Assembly: GCA_013911065.1 (NCBI GenBank)
Contig: JACERV010000016.1
Span: forward strand, 44,575-108,574
DNA: 64,000 nucleotides
Reading direction: 5' to 3'
Origin: Ruminococcus sp.
GTDB taxonomy: Bacteria; Bacillota; Clostridia; Lachnospirales; Lachnospiraceae
The translations under genes and the position numbers were made by a program. The notes beneath the pieces were generated by a model, which worked only from the letters and a program-made list of their open reading frames with translations, was not told where the DNA came from and ran no database searches. Positions 9,533 through 17,562 of this stretch are shown piece after piece (the first letter of the stretch is position 1; each line of letters begins with the position of its first letter).

Positions 9533-10294
9533 TCAAGCTAAAAACTCTTCTAATATTTGGCGAATTGCTTCTTCTTTTAGTACTGGCTGCTCATCCTCCT
9601 CCACTTTTTCTTTTACTGTACGGCGGATAACTTGTCTTGCAGCTTCCCCCTTTTCCACTCTTCTTGGCTCACCCTCTATATTAATAGACAGCCCCGGGTC
9701 TTCTCTTTGTGCCGCGGCTCTTGCTGCACTCTCGGGACCTATCACATCTATATTATCTTTTTCTGTCTGTTTTGTCTTTTTGAAACGATGCGCGCAGACA
9801 TTTTCCAAATAATCAACCATATAATTCTTCGCTGCTTGTATCTTATATGCTTCGTCGGACAGCTGACTGATGACAAACAGCGCAATCATCTCTGCTGCCC
9901 CTACCGCAATATACCGGTACATTCCCTCCGAGAACCCATTTACTATATAATTTCCCAATGCTCCGCAGGCTGCCAGACCTCCCGAAAACCAAATGCTCTG
10001 TATCTGTAACTGTCTCCATGTGTGTATCCGGAAAAGAAATCCCCGGTATTCATATATGTATTTTCCTACAAATGCACCTACATTATCTACTGTATCGTGT
10101 ATCATACATGCATGTTCATATTTTGCCCGCACGAGCTTCATCAGTTTGTGTGTACTCTTTGACATATTGCCTGCCGCTCTTACCATACGGCGAAGAGTAA
10201 ATTGGTTTACAATTTTACCCAGTACCCCGATGACACCGACTGCAATCATTAAATAGAAAATGATATTGGTGTCTGCTATTAAATTTTTTAACAT
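9533..10294 (-). CDS. Conserved membrane protein of unknown function
   Basis: A 253-aa protein I do not recognise. It begins with a membrane segment (FYLMIAVGVIGVLGKIV), then a basic amphipathic stretch and a central region with two further hydrophobic segments (around residues 88-112 and 124-145, including AVGAAEMIALFVISQL). A long charged cytoplasmic C-terminus (about 165-253) is rich in Glu/Arg and ends in a likely helix EEAIRQILEEFLA. The AGGAGG-like site GGAGGTC precedes ATG. It sits upstream of pgi on the same strand with a palindromic repeat between them. The charged tail suggests interaction with a cytosolic partner; nothing more specific can be said. Confidence 0.7.
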   Translation of the reverse strand: MLKNLIADTNIIFYLMIAVGVIGVLGKIVNQFTLRRMVRAAGNMSKSTHKLMKLVRAKYEHACMIHDTVDNVGAFVGKYIYEYRGFLFRIHTWRQLQIQSIWFSGGLAACGALGNYIVNGFSEGMYRYIAVGAAEMIALFVISQLSDEAYKIQAAKNYMVDYLENVCAHRFKKTKQTEKDNIDVIGPESAARAAAQREDPGLSINIEGEPRRVEKGEAARQVIRRTVKEKVEEDEQPVLKEEAIRQILEEFLA

Positions 10295-10304
10295 AACTAA
10301 GACC

Positions 10305-10700
10305 TCCTGTTTTTATGGTTGTGCCACAACTACCTTTTTTGTGTGAGCTTATTATAGCCTAACTTTGCCCGTTCTGCGCAAAAACCGTTCTACATAATTC
10401 GTCACCGGCACATGATTTTAACTGGAAACATGCATGTTTCAGAGTTCAGAATATAAGAAAGCATGTCCATCCTCAATCCTTAAATTTAACAAAGCATTTA
10501 GAGCCACATTTTTGTGAATACCTTCAGAAAGCCCTTGTCATTTTATAGGAGAATCACTCGAAAAATAGTACATAAAAAGTTCAATACATAAAAATATACT
10601 GGTATTTTTCAGCCCATTCTGTTATAATTTTCGTATTCTGTAAAGCATCAGAATTTCATTCAAGTACGTCCCATCGTACTTGTTACAGGAGGATTACACT
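10305..10700. promoter_or_regulatory. Divergent intergenic region with a 16-bp perfect palindrome
   Basis: Between the unknown membrane gene (-) and the TSCPD gene (+). A perfect palindrome GAAACATGCATGTTTC lies at 10425-10440, a plausible dimer operator. A TATAAT at about 10621-10626 with weak upstream match could be the -10 of the TSCPD gene. No gene is visible here. Confidence 0.45.
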
Positions 10701-10943
10701 ATGCAATACAAAACAAGGGGCGTCTGTTCCCAAGTGATAAATTTTGAAATTGAAGACGATAAAGTAAGAAATGTAGAATTCGTCGGCGGATGCGACGGTA
10801 ATCTTCAAGGTATTTCCAATCTTATAGACGGTATGGATGTGAAGGAAGCCATTTCCAAAATTGAAGGAATCCGTTGCGGATACAAAAAAACATCTTGTCC
10901 TGACCAACTCGCAGAAGCATTGAAAAAAGCAACCGGGGAATAA
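10701..10943 (+). CDS. TSCPD domain protein (TIGR03905 family)
   Basis: An 80-aa protein consisting of a single TSCPD domain. The namesake motif is TSCPDQLAEAL near the C-terminus. Conserved cysteines are in RGVCS, GGCDGN, IRCGYKKTSC, consistent with metal binding. The fold is also found at the C-terminus of class II ribonucleotide reductases, but free-standing copies have no assigned role. Start at 10701 is preceded by ACAGGAGGATT; seven further codons upstream are inside the leader. It is monocistronic, ending in its own terminator. Confidence 0.85.
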   Translation: MQYKTRGVCSQVINFEIEDDKVRNVEFVGGCDGNLQGISNLIDGMDVKEAISKIEGIRCGYKKTSCPDQLAEALKKATGE

Positions 10944-10958
10944 TCCGATTGCCTTTTT
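10929..10958 (+). terminator. Intrinsic terminator overlapping the TSCPD stop codon
   Basis: GCAACCGG / CCGATTGC (one mismatch) with an 8-nt loop followed by CTTTTT. The 5' arm is coding sequence. A second, longer hairpin (GGGTGTG...CACACCC, 10963-10997) follows at once but has no T-tract. Confidence 0.7.
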
Positions 10959-11023
10959 ATTAGGGTGTGCTTGAAAAATGCTTTTTCAAACACACCCCAT
11001 CTCATTAAAATGAAAAATATTTC

Positions 11024-11167
11024 CTTTGAGCAATTGAAGCAACTACCAGGTGTAGCACATTAAAAAAATTTGTGGTGTTTTCTCGGTACAGGTCTTCTCT
11101 ATAATTTATTCGATTAATAGTTTCTCCTGTTATGTGGTACACCGGTAGCTGCTTCAATTGCTCAAAG
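11024..11167. mobile_element. MITE-like palindromic element, 144 bp
   Basis: Two terminal inverted repeats of about 36-37 nt (11024-11060 and 11132-11167), both beginning CTTTGAGCAATTGAAGCA inward and differing by two substitutions and one indel, flank a 71-nt AT-rich non-coding centre. No target-site duplication is obvious. Size, long TIRs and lack of coding potential fit a MITE or other non-autonomous element; no matching transposase is in the window. Confidence 0.65.
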
Positions 11168-11176
11168 TAAAAGGGG

Positions 11177-11220
11177 TTATGGGTTAAATAGAGCTAGTTT
11201 ATGGGTTAAATGGAGTTAAT
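11177..11220. repeat. Tandem 22-bp duplication
   Basis: Two adjacent 22-nt units, 11177-11198 and 11199-11220, both starting TTATGGGTTAAAT and differing at three positions. The second overlaps the stop codon of the secreted-protein gene, so the duplication arose at its 3' end, next to the MITE-like element. Confidence 0.75.
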
Positions 11221-11731
11221 TTATCCAGATTCCATCTGTTGCAGAGGTGGCTTCATCGTATGGTGGGGTAGCTTCCATACCTGCAACATGTGTAGCCCAT
11301 ACTCTATAATAGTAGCCTTTCTCTACGGTCAACGTTTTGCTTGTGCAGACAAAATATGTATCATACTCACTGGCTTGTTGAAAATAAATCCGTCCCCAGG
11401 TCTTAGTTGCTTCATTGTACCTATCAACATACATAACTACAGAAAGATAATCAACATCATGATTTGCAGTTGTTCCGGCATACGCATATATCTTCCCACT
11501 CCCAGCTTTCGTAATAGAACATTCCCCGTCCATCATATGAATTCCTCGAGTACTTATCCCACCATTAGTACTTCCTGTGGAAGTATCGTCCGTAGTTAAA
11601 TAGGAACCGTCCACCTGAACCTTACTCTCACCTGAAGCATTAACATTTATTAAACACATAGAAAATATACTGCAAAACATAATTAAAGTACATAAAACCG
11701 AAAATCCTTTTTTCCTCACCATTTTTCTCAT
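11216..11731 (-). CDS. Secreted small protein (possibly DUF6147 family)
   Basis: A 171-aa protein with a clear Sec signal peptide (basic MRKMVRKKG, hydrophobic FSVLCTLIMFCSIFSMCLI, cleavage near VNASG). The mature part is Thr/Ser/Gly-rich, then has a beta-rich segment with YVDRYNEATKTWGRIY and LTVEKGYYYRVWATHVAG, ending TPPYDEATSATDGIWIN. This C-terminal pattern recalls DUF6147 proteins of Lachnospiraceae, from memory and unverified. AAGGAG precedes ATG by eight bases. It lies 52 bp downstream of the DUF4367 gene on the same strand, so the two may be co-transcribed. Function unknown. Confidence 0.75.
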   Translation of the reverse strand: MRKMVRKKGFSVLCTLIMFCSIFSMCLINVNASGESKVQVDGSYLTTDDTSTGSTNGGISTRGIHMMDGECSITKAGSGKIYAYAGTTANHDVDYLSVVMYVDRYNEATKTWGRIYFQQASEYDTYFVCTSKTLTVEKGYYYRVWATHVAGMEATPPYDEATSATDGIWIN

Positions 11732-11783
11732 TTGTACATCTCCTTAATAATTAAACAATCAGCTTCTCAAAAACTTACGCGTT

Positions 11784-12782
11784 TTACTCCAAATAAATCA
11801 ACTTTTTTATTATTTTAGTGAATTCTTCTTTACTAAATATACCTTTTAATTGATAATTTACCCCCTTATAGGAAAAGTTTGCTATAAACCTGTTTACTGC
11901 AGGCTCTTGAATCTCATATTCTTCTGCCTCTATTGTTTGTCTTTTTGTGTCAATATTAAACCTATCCTTTAATATATCTTCTTGCTTCTGCCCTAAAGAT
12001 GACTCAGAATCATTTAAATAAATTGTATAACGGATTACTTGTCCATTATATTTATAAAATAATTGTGCACTTTTTTGCTCTTCATCAATATTAAAGTTCT
12101 CTAATTTCATGTTCTCCGGTTGATACCCAAAACGGACAGACACTACCCCTAGTTTCTCCGTAATCTGCGTAAAAGCAGTTATTTCTTCACCATCTTCGGT
12201 AGGCTGTTTTTCCATATCCTTTACATTTAGAACTTTTCTGCTTTGATTACCTAGCAATCCATCAAATAATCCTTTCAGATATGACTTACTCCCTATACTA
12301 GTCATATTCGTTCCCACCAGCAGAACTAAAACTGCCACAAGTGCAGCAATAATTCGTTTTTTACGGGGCATGTAGAATACTTTAGCTTTCTTCCCATTAC
12401 TTTTTTCATTTTTATTGAGATGTTTGTGGTATTCCTTATTTACCTCACATAAATGTTCCCCTCCTTTCTCCTTGTTTATTAATTCTCTGCCAAGCAGTAG
12501 AGCTCTTCTGTCCTCCTCAGACAGAAATTTTTCGGCGCTATAACTTGTTCCTTCAGTAAAATCTGAAGCAAGCTCTTTCGAAATTTCCGGTGTAATACTT
12601 TCGGTATTTTGCCTCTCCGCACGTTTTTTCTCATATTTTTTAATCCGGAGGAAAAGCTCCCTTTCCATCTTCTCCGACACTTTCATGTCTTTAAGATCGG
12701 GATTGTCAGAAATTTCTTGTTCTATTTTTCTGGCCTCTTTCTCTACTTCTTCTCGCAGTGATATCCTCTTATCTTCTTCCAT
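11784..12782 (-). CDS. Single-pass membrane protein with DUF4367-like extracellular domain (putative anti-sigma-type partner)
   Basis: A 332-aa protein. A charged cytoplasmic N-terminus of about 145 residues is followed by one membrane helix (KRIIAALVAVLVLLVGTNM). The outer domain resembles DUF4367: FGYQPENMKLENFNIDE, AQLFYKYNGQVIRYTIYLN, and a terminal FSYKGVNYQLKGIFSKEEFTKII. In Clostridia such proteins are commonly encoded right after an ECF sigma factor and act as membrane regulators. Here the nearest sigma gene (14054-14596, same strand) is separated by murG on the other strand. Pairing with that sigma factor is inference. GAGGA precedes the ATG. Confidence 0.75.
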   Translation of the reverse strand: MEEDKRISLREEVEKEARKIEQEISDNPDLKDMKVSEKMERELFLRIKKYEKKRAERQNTESITPEISKELASDFTEGTSYSAEKFLSEEDRRALLLGRELINKEKGGEHLCEVNKEYHKHLNKNEKSNGKKAKVFYMPRKKRIIAALVAVLVLLVGTNMTSIGSKSYLKGLFDGLLGNQSRKVLNVKDMEKQPTEDGEEITAFTQITEKLGVVSVRFGYQPENMKLENFNIDEEQKSAQLFYKYNGQVIRYTIYLNDSESSLGQKQEDILKDRFNIDTKRQTIEAEEYEIQEPAVNRFIANFSYKGVNYQLKGIFSKEEFTKIIKKLIYLE

Positions 12783-12815
12783 TCCTATTCCTCTTGTTTT
12801 AATTGTTACTTCTTC

Positions 12816-12843
12816 TTGACATTTTATTAAATAAGTTTAATAT
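12816..12843 (+). promoter_or_regulatory. Putative sigma-A promoter of murG
   Basis: TTGACA at 12816-12821 and TAATAT at 12838-12843 with a 16-bp spacer, about 90 bp before the murG start codon. The region is AT-rich and shared with the divergent DUF4367 gene. Confidence 0.5.
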
Positions 12844-12933
12844 GAAATTATATGTGTTTTATTCATTTTATGCAAGCATAACTTTAAAATTTTTAAGCAT
12901 AATATAAATATTTAAATCTGGAGGTTTTTCATC

Positions 12934-14001
12934 ATGAAACGAATTATACTTACCGGCGGAGGAACCGCCGGACATGTTACCCCCAATATTGCTCTCATCC
13001 CCCGGCTAAGGGAATTGGGCTATGATATCCAATACATAGGCTCTTATAAAGGGATTGAAAAGGAACTGATTGAACCTTTCGGTATCCCTTATCACGGTAT
13101 TTCTTCCGGAAAACTCCGCCGCTATTTCAGCACGCAGAATTTTACGGACCCTTTCCGTGTAATAAAAGGATTTGGTGAAGCTCATTCTATTATTAAAGAA
13201 TTAAAGCCTGATGTTATTTTTTCTAAAGGCGGTTTTGTGTCTGTTCCGGTTGTACTGGCTGGCAGGCGCTGTAAGATTCCTACCATTATACATGAGTCTG
13301 ATATGACGCCTGGACTGGCTAATAAGCTTGCAATCCCATCTGCTACTAAAATATGCTGTAATTTTCCTGAAACTCTTGATTCTCTTCCGAAAGAAAAATC
13401 CATTTTAACCGGTTCTCCTATCCGGCAGGAATTATTATCTGGAAACAAGATTGCTGCTATGGATCTGTGCAGATTCTCCGCAGATAAGCCTGTAATTCTT
13501 GTAATCGGAGGTAGCCTCGGTTCCGTTGCTGTGAATAATGCCGTCCGTCTGGCGCTTCCTGAACTTTTAGAGCGCTTCCAGATTGTCCACCTCTGTGGTA
13601 AAGGCAAGGTAGATGATACTCTGGAGAGTATGAAAGGCTACAAGCAATTTGAATATATCAAAAATGAACTTCGGGATATATTCTCATTGGCGGATATTGT
13701 AATTTCAAGGGCCGGTGCCAATGCAATATGTGAGCTGCTCGCTTTAAGAAAGCCAAATCTTCTGATTCCACTTTCCTCACATGCCAGCCGTGGTGACCAA
13801 ATCTTAAACGCACGTTCTTTCGAACGGCAGGGTTTCAGTATGGTACTTGAAGAAGAAGACCTTACAAAAGAAGCACTTCTCGAAGCCGTCCGGAGTCTTT
13901 ATGATAACCGCGGCTCCTACATGGATGCAATGAGAGACTCAAGGCAGCAGGACTCCATTGATACAATTATAGAACTTATAGAAAAAGTTAATTTGAAATA
14001 A
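12934..14001 (+). CDS. murG: UDP-N-acetylglucosamine--undecaprenyl-PP-MurNAc-pentapeptide GlcNAc transferase
   Basis: A 355-aa GT28 glycosyltransferase making lipid II from lipid I at the inner face of the membrane. The N-terminal glycine loop TGGGTAGHVTPN, the second loop FSKGGFVSVPV, the HESDMTPGLANK segment (HE.N.xxG class), the C-domain loop VIGGSLGSVAVNN and SRAGANAICELLALRKPNLLIPL are all present. It lies outside any division/cell-wall cluster, which for MurG is unusual, and stands alone with its own promoter and terminator between two minus-strand genes. It could be the only murG or a paralogue; the rest of the genome would decide. TGGAGG precedes ATG. Confidence 0.93.
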   Translation: MKRIILTGGGTAGHVTPNIALIPRLRELGYDIQYIGSYKGIEKELIEPFGIPYHGISSGKLRRYFSTQNFTDPFRVIKGFGEAHSIIKELKPDVIFSKGGFVSVPVVLAGRRCKIPTIIHESDMTPGLANKLAIPSATKICCNFPETLDSLPKEKSILTGSPIRQELLSGNKIAAMDLCRFSADKPVILVIGGSLGSVAVNNAVRLALPELLERFQIVHLCGKGKVDDTLESMKGYKQFEYIKNELRDIFSLADIVISRAGANAICELLALRKPNLLIPLSSHASRGDQILNARSFERQGFSMVLEEEDLTKEALLEAVRSLYDNRGSYMDAMRDSRQQDSIDTIIELIEKVNLK

Positions 14002-14013
14002 TTGGAACGCGCC

Positions 14014-14050
14014 TAAGAAAACAGGTGGCAAAACAGCACCTGTTTTCTTA
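14014..14050. terminator. Bidirectional terminator between murG and the ECF sigma gene
   Basis: 14-bp stem TAAGAAAACAGGTG / CACCTGTTTTCTTA with a 9-nt loop. T-rich on the 3' side in both directions. Located between converging genes. Confidence 0.85.
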
Positions 14051-14053
14051 AAG

Positions 14054-14596
14054 CTAGTTTAATTCATCATATTCCACTCCAAACTTTTTCTTTATCCAGC
14101 TTTTAGCTCTATGCAATGTACTATGAAGTACCTCTAAACGTATTCCCAATTCTTCTGCGACTCTTGCCTGTGGTACCTCAAGATAATATACCAGGGAAAT
14201 CGCTTCATACCACCTGGGATTTTTCTCAAGCAGCGCTGCAAAAATGCGCCCATGCAGCTCTGAACAATCTAAATTTTTCAGTTCTTCCATGAACTCATCT
14301 TCGGCGCTCCCTGCGGTTTCCTGAATATAATAGCCCTCTTCTATGATTCCATCACTCAGTATCTCGCGGTTTGCTTTCTTTTTATAATTCAATGCACGAT
14401 TTTTAGCAGTTGTATATAGCCACGATTTTATATTACTATGATTTAAACTATCATAATAAATATATAATTGTAGAAATGTACTTTGAGCGATATCTTCTGC
14501 TACATAATAATTGCCTGAATATGTATACGCTGCCTTCAAGACGAGATTCTTGTATTCTTCATAAATCTCGTCAAATTCACAATTCTCAGTCCACAT
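14054..14596 (-). CDS. ECF-type RNA polymerase sigma factor
   Basis: A 180-aa sigma-70 family protein with region 2 (YKNLVLKAAYTYSGNYYVAEDIAQSTFLQL context, then NIKSWLYTTAKNRALNYKKK) and region 4 (LVYYLEVPQARVAEELGIRLEVLHSTLHRAK), lacking regions 1 and 3, hence ECF type. It directs transcription of a small regulon. No anti-sigma gene overlaps its end, unusual for this class; a DUF4367 membrane protein 1.3 kb downstream on the same strand is the natural candidate partner. It is 14 bp after the HIT gene on the same strand and probably co-transcribed with it. GGGG precedes ATG. Confidence 0.85.
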   Translation of the reverse strand: MWTENCEFDEIYEEYKNLVLKAAYTYSGNYYVAEDIAQSTFLQLYIYYDSLNHSNIKSWLYTTAKNRALNYKKKANREILSDGIIEEGYYIQETAGSAEDEFMEELKNLDCSELHGRIFAALLEKNPRWYEAISLVYYLEVPQARVAEELGIRLEVLHSTLHRAKSWIKKKFGVEYDELN

Positions 14597-14610
14597 ATTA
14601 TCCCCGGTTA

Positions 14611-15018
14611 CTAACTTAACCCTTTTAATATTTCTTCTTTGTCTTCTTGTAAAAGCTTACCCATTTTCCAACCCAAACCAACACTATCACCCTTGTATCT
14701 CGGAATCAGATGCATATGAAAATGATATACCGTCTGTCCCGCAGCCTCCTCATTATTCTGTACAATATTATAGCCGTCGCAATCCAACACATCCTTAAGC
14801 CTGATTATCATTTTCTTCGCTAATACCATCACTTTAGCCGCAAGGCCTTCATCTAGATCATATAGATTCCGGTAATGTTCTTTTGGAATAATCAGTGCGT
14901 GCCCTTTCGAAGCAGGGCTCAAATCCAAGATAACCCGGAAATCACCATCTTCATAAAGTGTAGCAGATGGGATATCCCCTGATGCCAACTTACAAAAAAT
15001 ACAACTTTCATTTTTCAT
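14611..15018 (-). CDS. HIT family nucleotide-binding hydrolase (Hint-like)
   Basis: A 135-aa histidine-triad protein. It starts SCIFCKLASGDIPSA, the usual metal-binding CxxC of bacterial Hint proteins, and has the catalytic triad HFHMHLIPRY (His-phi-His-phi-His) near residue 100. Such enzymes hydrolyse AMP-lysine-type phosphoramidates in the cytosol. I place the start at ATG 15018 because AAAAGGGG lies just upstream; a GTG six codons earlier would put that site inside the gene. Confidence 0.92.
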   Translation of the reverse strand: MKNESCIFCKLASGDIPSATLYEDGDFRVILDLSPASKGHALIIPKEHYRNLYDLDEGLAAKVMVLAKKMIIRLKDVLDCDGYNIVQNNEEAAGQTVYHFHMHLIPRYKGDSVGLGWKMGKLLQEDKEEILKGLS

Positions 15019-15149
15019 AACATTTCCCCTTTTCACCCTTAATAAGTATATTAATGGTAGTATAGACTATTTTTGCCAAAATGAAAAGAGCTTTTCCAAA
15101 AGCACCGCAAAACATGACAAACAACGCTTCCTCTATTAACGTTAGTTAT

Positions 15150-15176
15150 TTGACAGGAAATTTATTGGTATATACT
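15150..15176 (+). promoter_or_regulatory. Putative promoter of the histidine kinase gene
   Basis: TTGACA at 15150-15155 and TATACT at 15171-15176 (15-bp spacer; TACTGT two bases later would give 17). It lies about 85 bp upstream of the kinase start codon. Confidence 0.45.
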
Positions 15177-15262
15177 GTCGAAAATTGTCTATCTGATTTT
15201 ATTGAATAGAACTGGCCATCGTGCTAGACTACATAATGAATAATACAAAAGGAGGTAATATA

Positions 15263-15994
15263 ATGTTACATAATGTAGACATTAATAAAATGAATACACT
15301 TATGAAAGAAAACCCAGATGCAAAACAAATAATTAACCAATTGTTGGACAACCACCATGAAATAGTGTCGACAATTGCACACGAAATACGGAATCCACTA
15401 ACCCTGGTTTCCTCATCCTTACAGGTCATGGAAGCCCAGAATCCCCAGGTGAAAGATTTCCCTCATTGGAAACAAACCATTGAAGATGTTGAATTCATAT
15501 GCCAACTGCTTAATGAACTATCCTCATTTAATAATGGAAATGTTCTGCACTACTCTGTATTCTCCATCGAACGGCTTCTTAAAAATATTGCAATCTCATT
15601 TGCAATTTCTTTAGACGGCGAAGATTCCGATATAGAATTCACCTCGTCCATCCCCTCTGATCTTGGCGATTATACAGGTGATAAAATAAAACTGGAACAA
15701 GTCCTTTTAAACCTGCTGCGTAATGCCAAGGAATCCATTGCAAATGAAGGCTGTATCCACCTTTCGGCCAGCCGCAATAAAGATTCTCTGACTATTCAAT
15801 GTAAAGATAGCGGATGTGGTATTTCTGATGAAATTATTGATTATATCTTTGAACCATTTAAAACCTATAAAGACGGCGGTACAGGGCTTGGATTGTCCTT
15901 GTCCAAAAAAATTATTGAATCGCACAGTGGCTCCATTTCTGTGGACTCAAGGATGGACGAAGGTTCTACATTTACAATTAAACTGCCCGTATAG
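15263..15994 (+). CDS. Soluble sensor-less histidine kinase
   Basis: A 243-aa kinase consisting almost only of HisKA and HATPase_c. H-box: STIAHEIRNPLTLVSS; N-box: LLNLLRNAKESI; G1: CKDSGCGISDE; F: YIFEPFKTY; G2: GTGLGLSLSKKIIE. There is no membrane segment and no PAS or other input domain; only about 35 residues precede the H-box. No response regulator is adjacent, so it is an orphan. The architecture resembles KinB/Spo0-type phosphorelay kinases lacking sensors, but that is only a possibility. AGGAGG precedes ATG 15263; an ATG 14 codons upstream has no ribosome site. Confidence 0.88.
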   Translation: MLHNVDINKMNTLMKENPDAKQIINQLLDNHHEIVSTIAHEIRNPLTLVSSSLQVMEAQNPQVKDFPHWKQTIEDVEFICQLLNELSSFNNGNVLHYSVFSIERLLKNIAISFAISLDGEDSDIEFTSSIPSDLGDYTGDKIKLEQVLLNLLRNAKESIANEGCIHLSASRNKDSLTIQCKDSGCGISDEIIDYIFEPFKTYKDGGTGLGLSLSKKIIESHSGSISVDSRMDEGSTFTIKLPV

Positions 15995-16015
15995 AAGCGA
16001 ATCTAGTATTTAATC

Positions 16016-16639
16016 TTAAACTGCCGATATAGGTACATGGTATTTTCTGTGATATAAAGTAACTGCCGCTATAAACCCACAGACAAGTCCCCCTATATGG
16101 GCAGCATTATCTACCCCTGAGCTTGTAAATCCAAAATAGAGACTCAAGGCTACCATGAATAAAATTCTCCGGTTCGTCAAACGTCCGACTCTCCCATGAT
16201 TCTTGATAACTACCCACAAAAGCGCCCCCATAAGTCCAAAAATTGCTCCGGAAGCTCCGGCTGAAACAACCACAGTATCTGTTCTGCTATTCATCCAAAA
16301 TGAGAACAGATTTCCTCCCAGGCCGGCTATAAAGTAAATAAGCAAAAATTTAATTCTTCCGGTTTCAAGTTCCAGGTTCCATCCCAGAGCTCCCAGAAGC
16401 ACCATGTTATTCAATAAATGTTCGATCCCAAAGTGAAGGAACAAACTGGTAAACAGCCTGTAACATTGGTGTCCTTCTGATATATACGGTCCGTATACTG
16501 CACCATGATTCAACATAAACACAGTATCTTCCGTATCTCCCAAAAAAGTAAGGATTAAAAATACGGCGATATTTATCACAATCAATGTTGTAGTACATAC
16601 TGCCTTTTTTTCCTGGTTCAAACCAATACCCCTTTTCAT
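16016..16639 (-). CDS. Rhomboid family intramembrane serine protease
   Basis: A 207-aa, six-helix rhomboid that cleaves membrane proteins within the bilayer. The catalytic Ser is in SAGASGAIFGLMGA (GxSG) and the catalytic His in NAAHIGGLVCGF. The oxyanion/L1 region HFGIEHLLNNMVLLGALG is also present. It converges on the kinase gene with only 21 bp between stops. The ribosome site for ATG 16639 (AAGAAGG) falls inside a copy of the dispersed palindrome; a TTG seven codons on, preceded by AAAAGGGG, is an alternative start. Confidence 0.92.
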   Translation of the reverse strand: MKRGIGLNQEKKAVCTTTLIVINIAVFLILTFLGDTEDTVFMLNHGAVYGPYISEGHQCYRLFTSLFLHFGIEHLLNNMVLLGALGWNLELETGRIKFLLIYFIAGLGGNLFSFWMNSRTDTVVVSAGASGAIFGLMGALLWVVIKNHGRVGRLTNRRILFMVALSLYFGFTSSGVDNAAHIGGLVCGFIAAVTLYHRKYHVPISAV

Positions 16640-16644
16640 GTTTT

Positions 16645-16775
16645 TATACCTTCTTGAACATTAGCAATTCAAGAAGTATACCTTATTGTACATTAACAAT
16701 TCAATAAGTATACCTTCTTGAACACCAGTAGTTCATTAAATATGTCTCATTTGAACATTAATAATCCAATTAGTT
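16645..16775. repeat. Tandem cluster of four palindromic repeat units
   Basis: Four successive units of about 33-35 bp. Unit 1, 16645-16680, TTCTTGAA / TTCAAGAA arms, near perfect. Unit 2, 16677-16712, CTTATTG / CAATAAG arms. Unit 3, 16711-16743, one arm intact (CTTCTTGAAC). Unit 4, 16746-16775, degenerate, TTTGAACATTAATAAT core. Units 1 and 2 share the TATA border. The array fills the gap between the DUF6382 gene and the rhomboid gene, and decays from left to right. Confidence 0.8.
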
Positions 16776-16779
16776 TATA

Positions 16780-17559
16780 TTATAAGGGTTTCTCGGTCTC
16801 GTGTCCATCTGTTTCCAAGATTAAATCCTTCCAGTTTCCCCACCGTTTCTTTTTTAATCTAACGGCAGTCTTTTTCCAGGAGCTCAGCCAGCCTCCCATT
16901 TCACGGATAGTCTCTACATCTCCTGCCTGTTCATATTCTTCCTCATCAAGCGAAAATATATTATCCTCCTGCAGAGTTTCTCCTCCTTCATTTGTTTTAC
17001 CGGCATCGTTGTTATTCCTTTTTTCCTCATGCATTCTATATTCGTTCATTATTCCTTCCAGGTCATAATTTTCCTGCAAAGTTGCTTTATGAAGTTCATA
17101 TGCCAGCAAAATCCCTTCGGTTTCTTCATAATCCAACCTCTTAACAAAGTATTCCGTCATAATATGAAATGCTTCACATAACGGCTTCTTTCTTCCGGGC
17201 AGATAACAGAAAAACCAGTTATTTTCTCCTGAAAACACAAATTCCGGGTACAGCAGAAGTCCTCCCGGATTCAGCATATAGTGGGTGAGCAGCTTCACAA
17301 CCTCTATCAGACGATTTACGAAAGCCAGCATGTCCTCCTTTTTGATTGAAGAAGCCTCAAACATTGCTTTCATTGACACCATTCCCGTTACCTCATAGCT
17401 ATATCTGCTTTTTCCATTTATTCCGCACCCTGTTATTTCAAGTAAACCCGAGATTTTGTTTTCTCTCAGCATATGTATCTGATAGTCTTCCTCATATAAA
17501 CGGGGTAAATCAATATGTAGGCATACCCTGTTTAGTTCTTTTTCGTATCCTGCTTTCAT
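16780..17559 (-). CDS. DUF6382-like protein of the Tad locus (no FHA domain)
   Basis: A 259-aa soluble protein resembling DUF6382 (start KELNRVCLHIDLP, GLLEITGCGINGKSRYSYEVTG, LVNRLIEVVKLLTHYMLNPGGLLL context, and GENNWFFCYLPGRKKPLCEAFHIMTEYFVKRLDY). In relatives this domain is usually followed by a linker and a C-terminal FHA domain; here the protein ends after a charged, basic tail, right next to the palindrome array. It may be naturally short or truncated. It is the last gene of the Tad operon, three bp after the TadE-like gene, with AGGAG in that gene's end. Confidence 0.75.
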   Translation of the reverse strand: MKAGYEKELNRVCLHIDLPRLYEEDYQIHMLRENKISGLLEITGCGINGKSRYSYEVTGMVSMKAMFEASSIKKEDMLAFVNRLIEVVKLLTHYMLNPGGLLLYPEFVFSGENNWFFCYLPGRKKPLCEAFHIMTEYFVKRLDYEETEGILLAYELHKATLQENYDLEGIMNEYRMHEEKRNNNDAGKTNEGGETLQEDNIFSLDEEEYEQAGDVETIREMGGWLSSWKKTAVRLKKKRWGNWKDLILETDGHETEKPL

Positions 17560-17562
17560 TTT

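Noticed and set aside
16645..16775. The four tandem palindromes as a CRISPR array
   Set aside because: Units abut or overlap with no unique spacers, each unit is itself a hairpin, and no cas genes are present.
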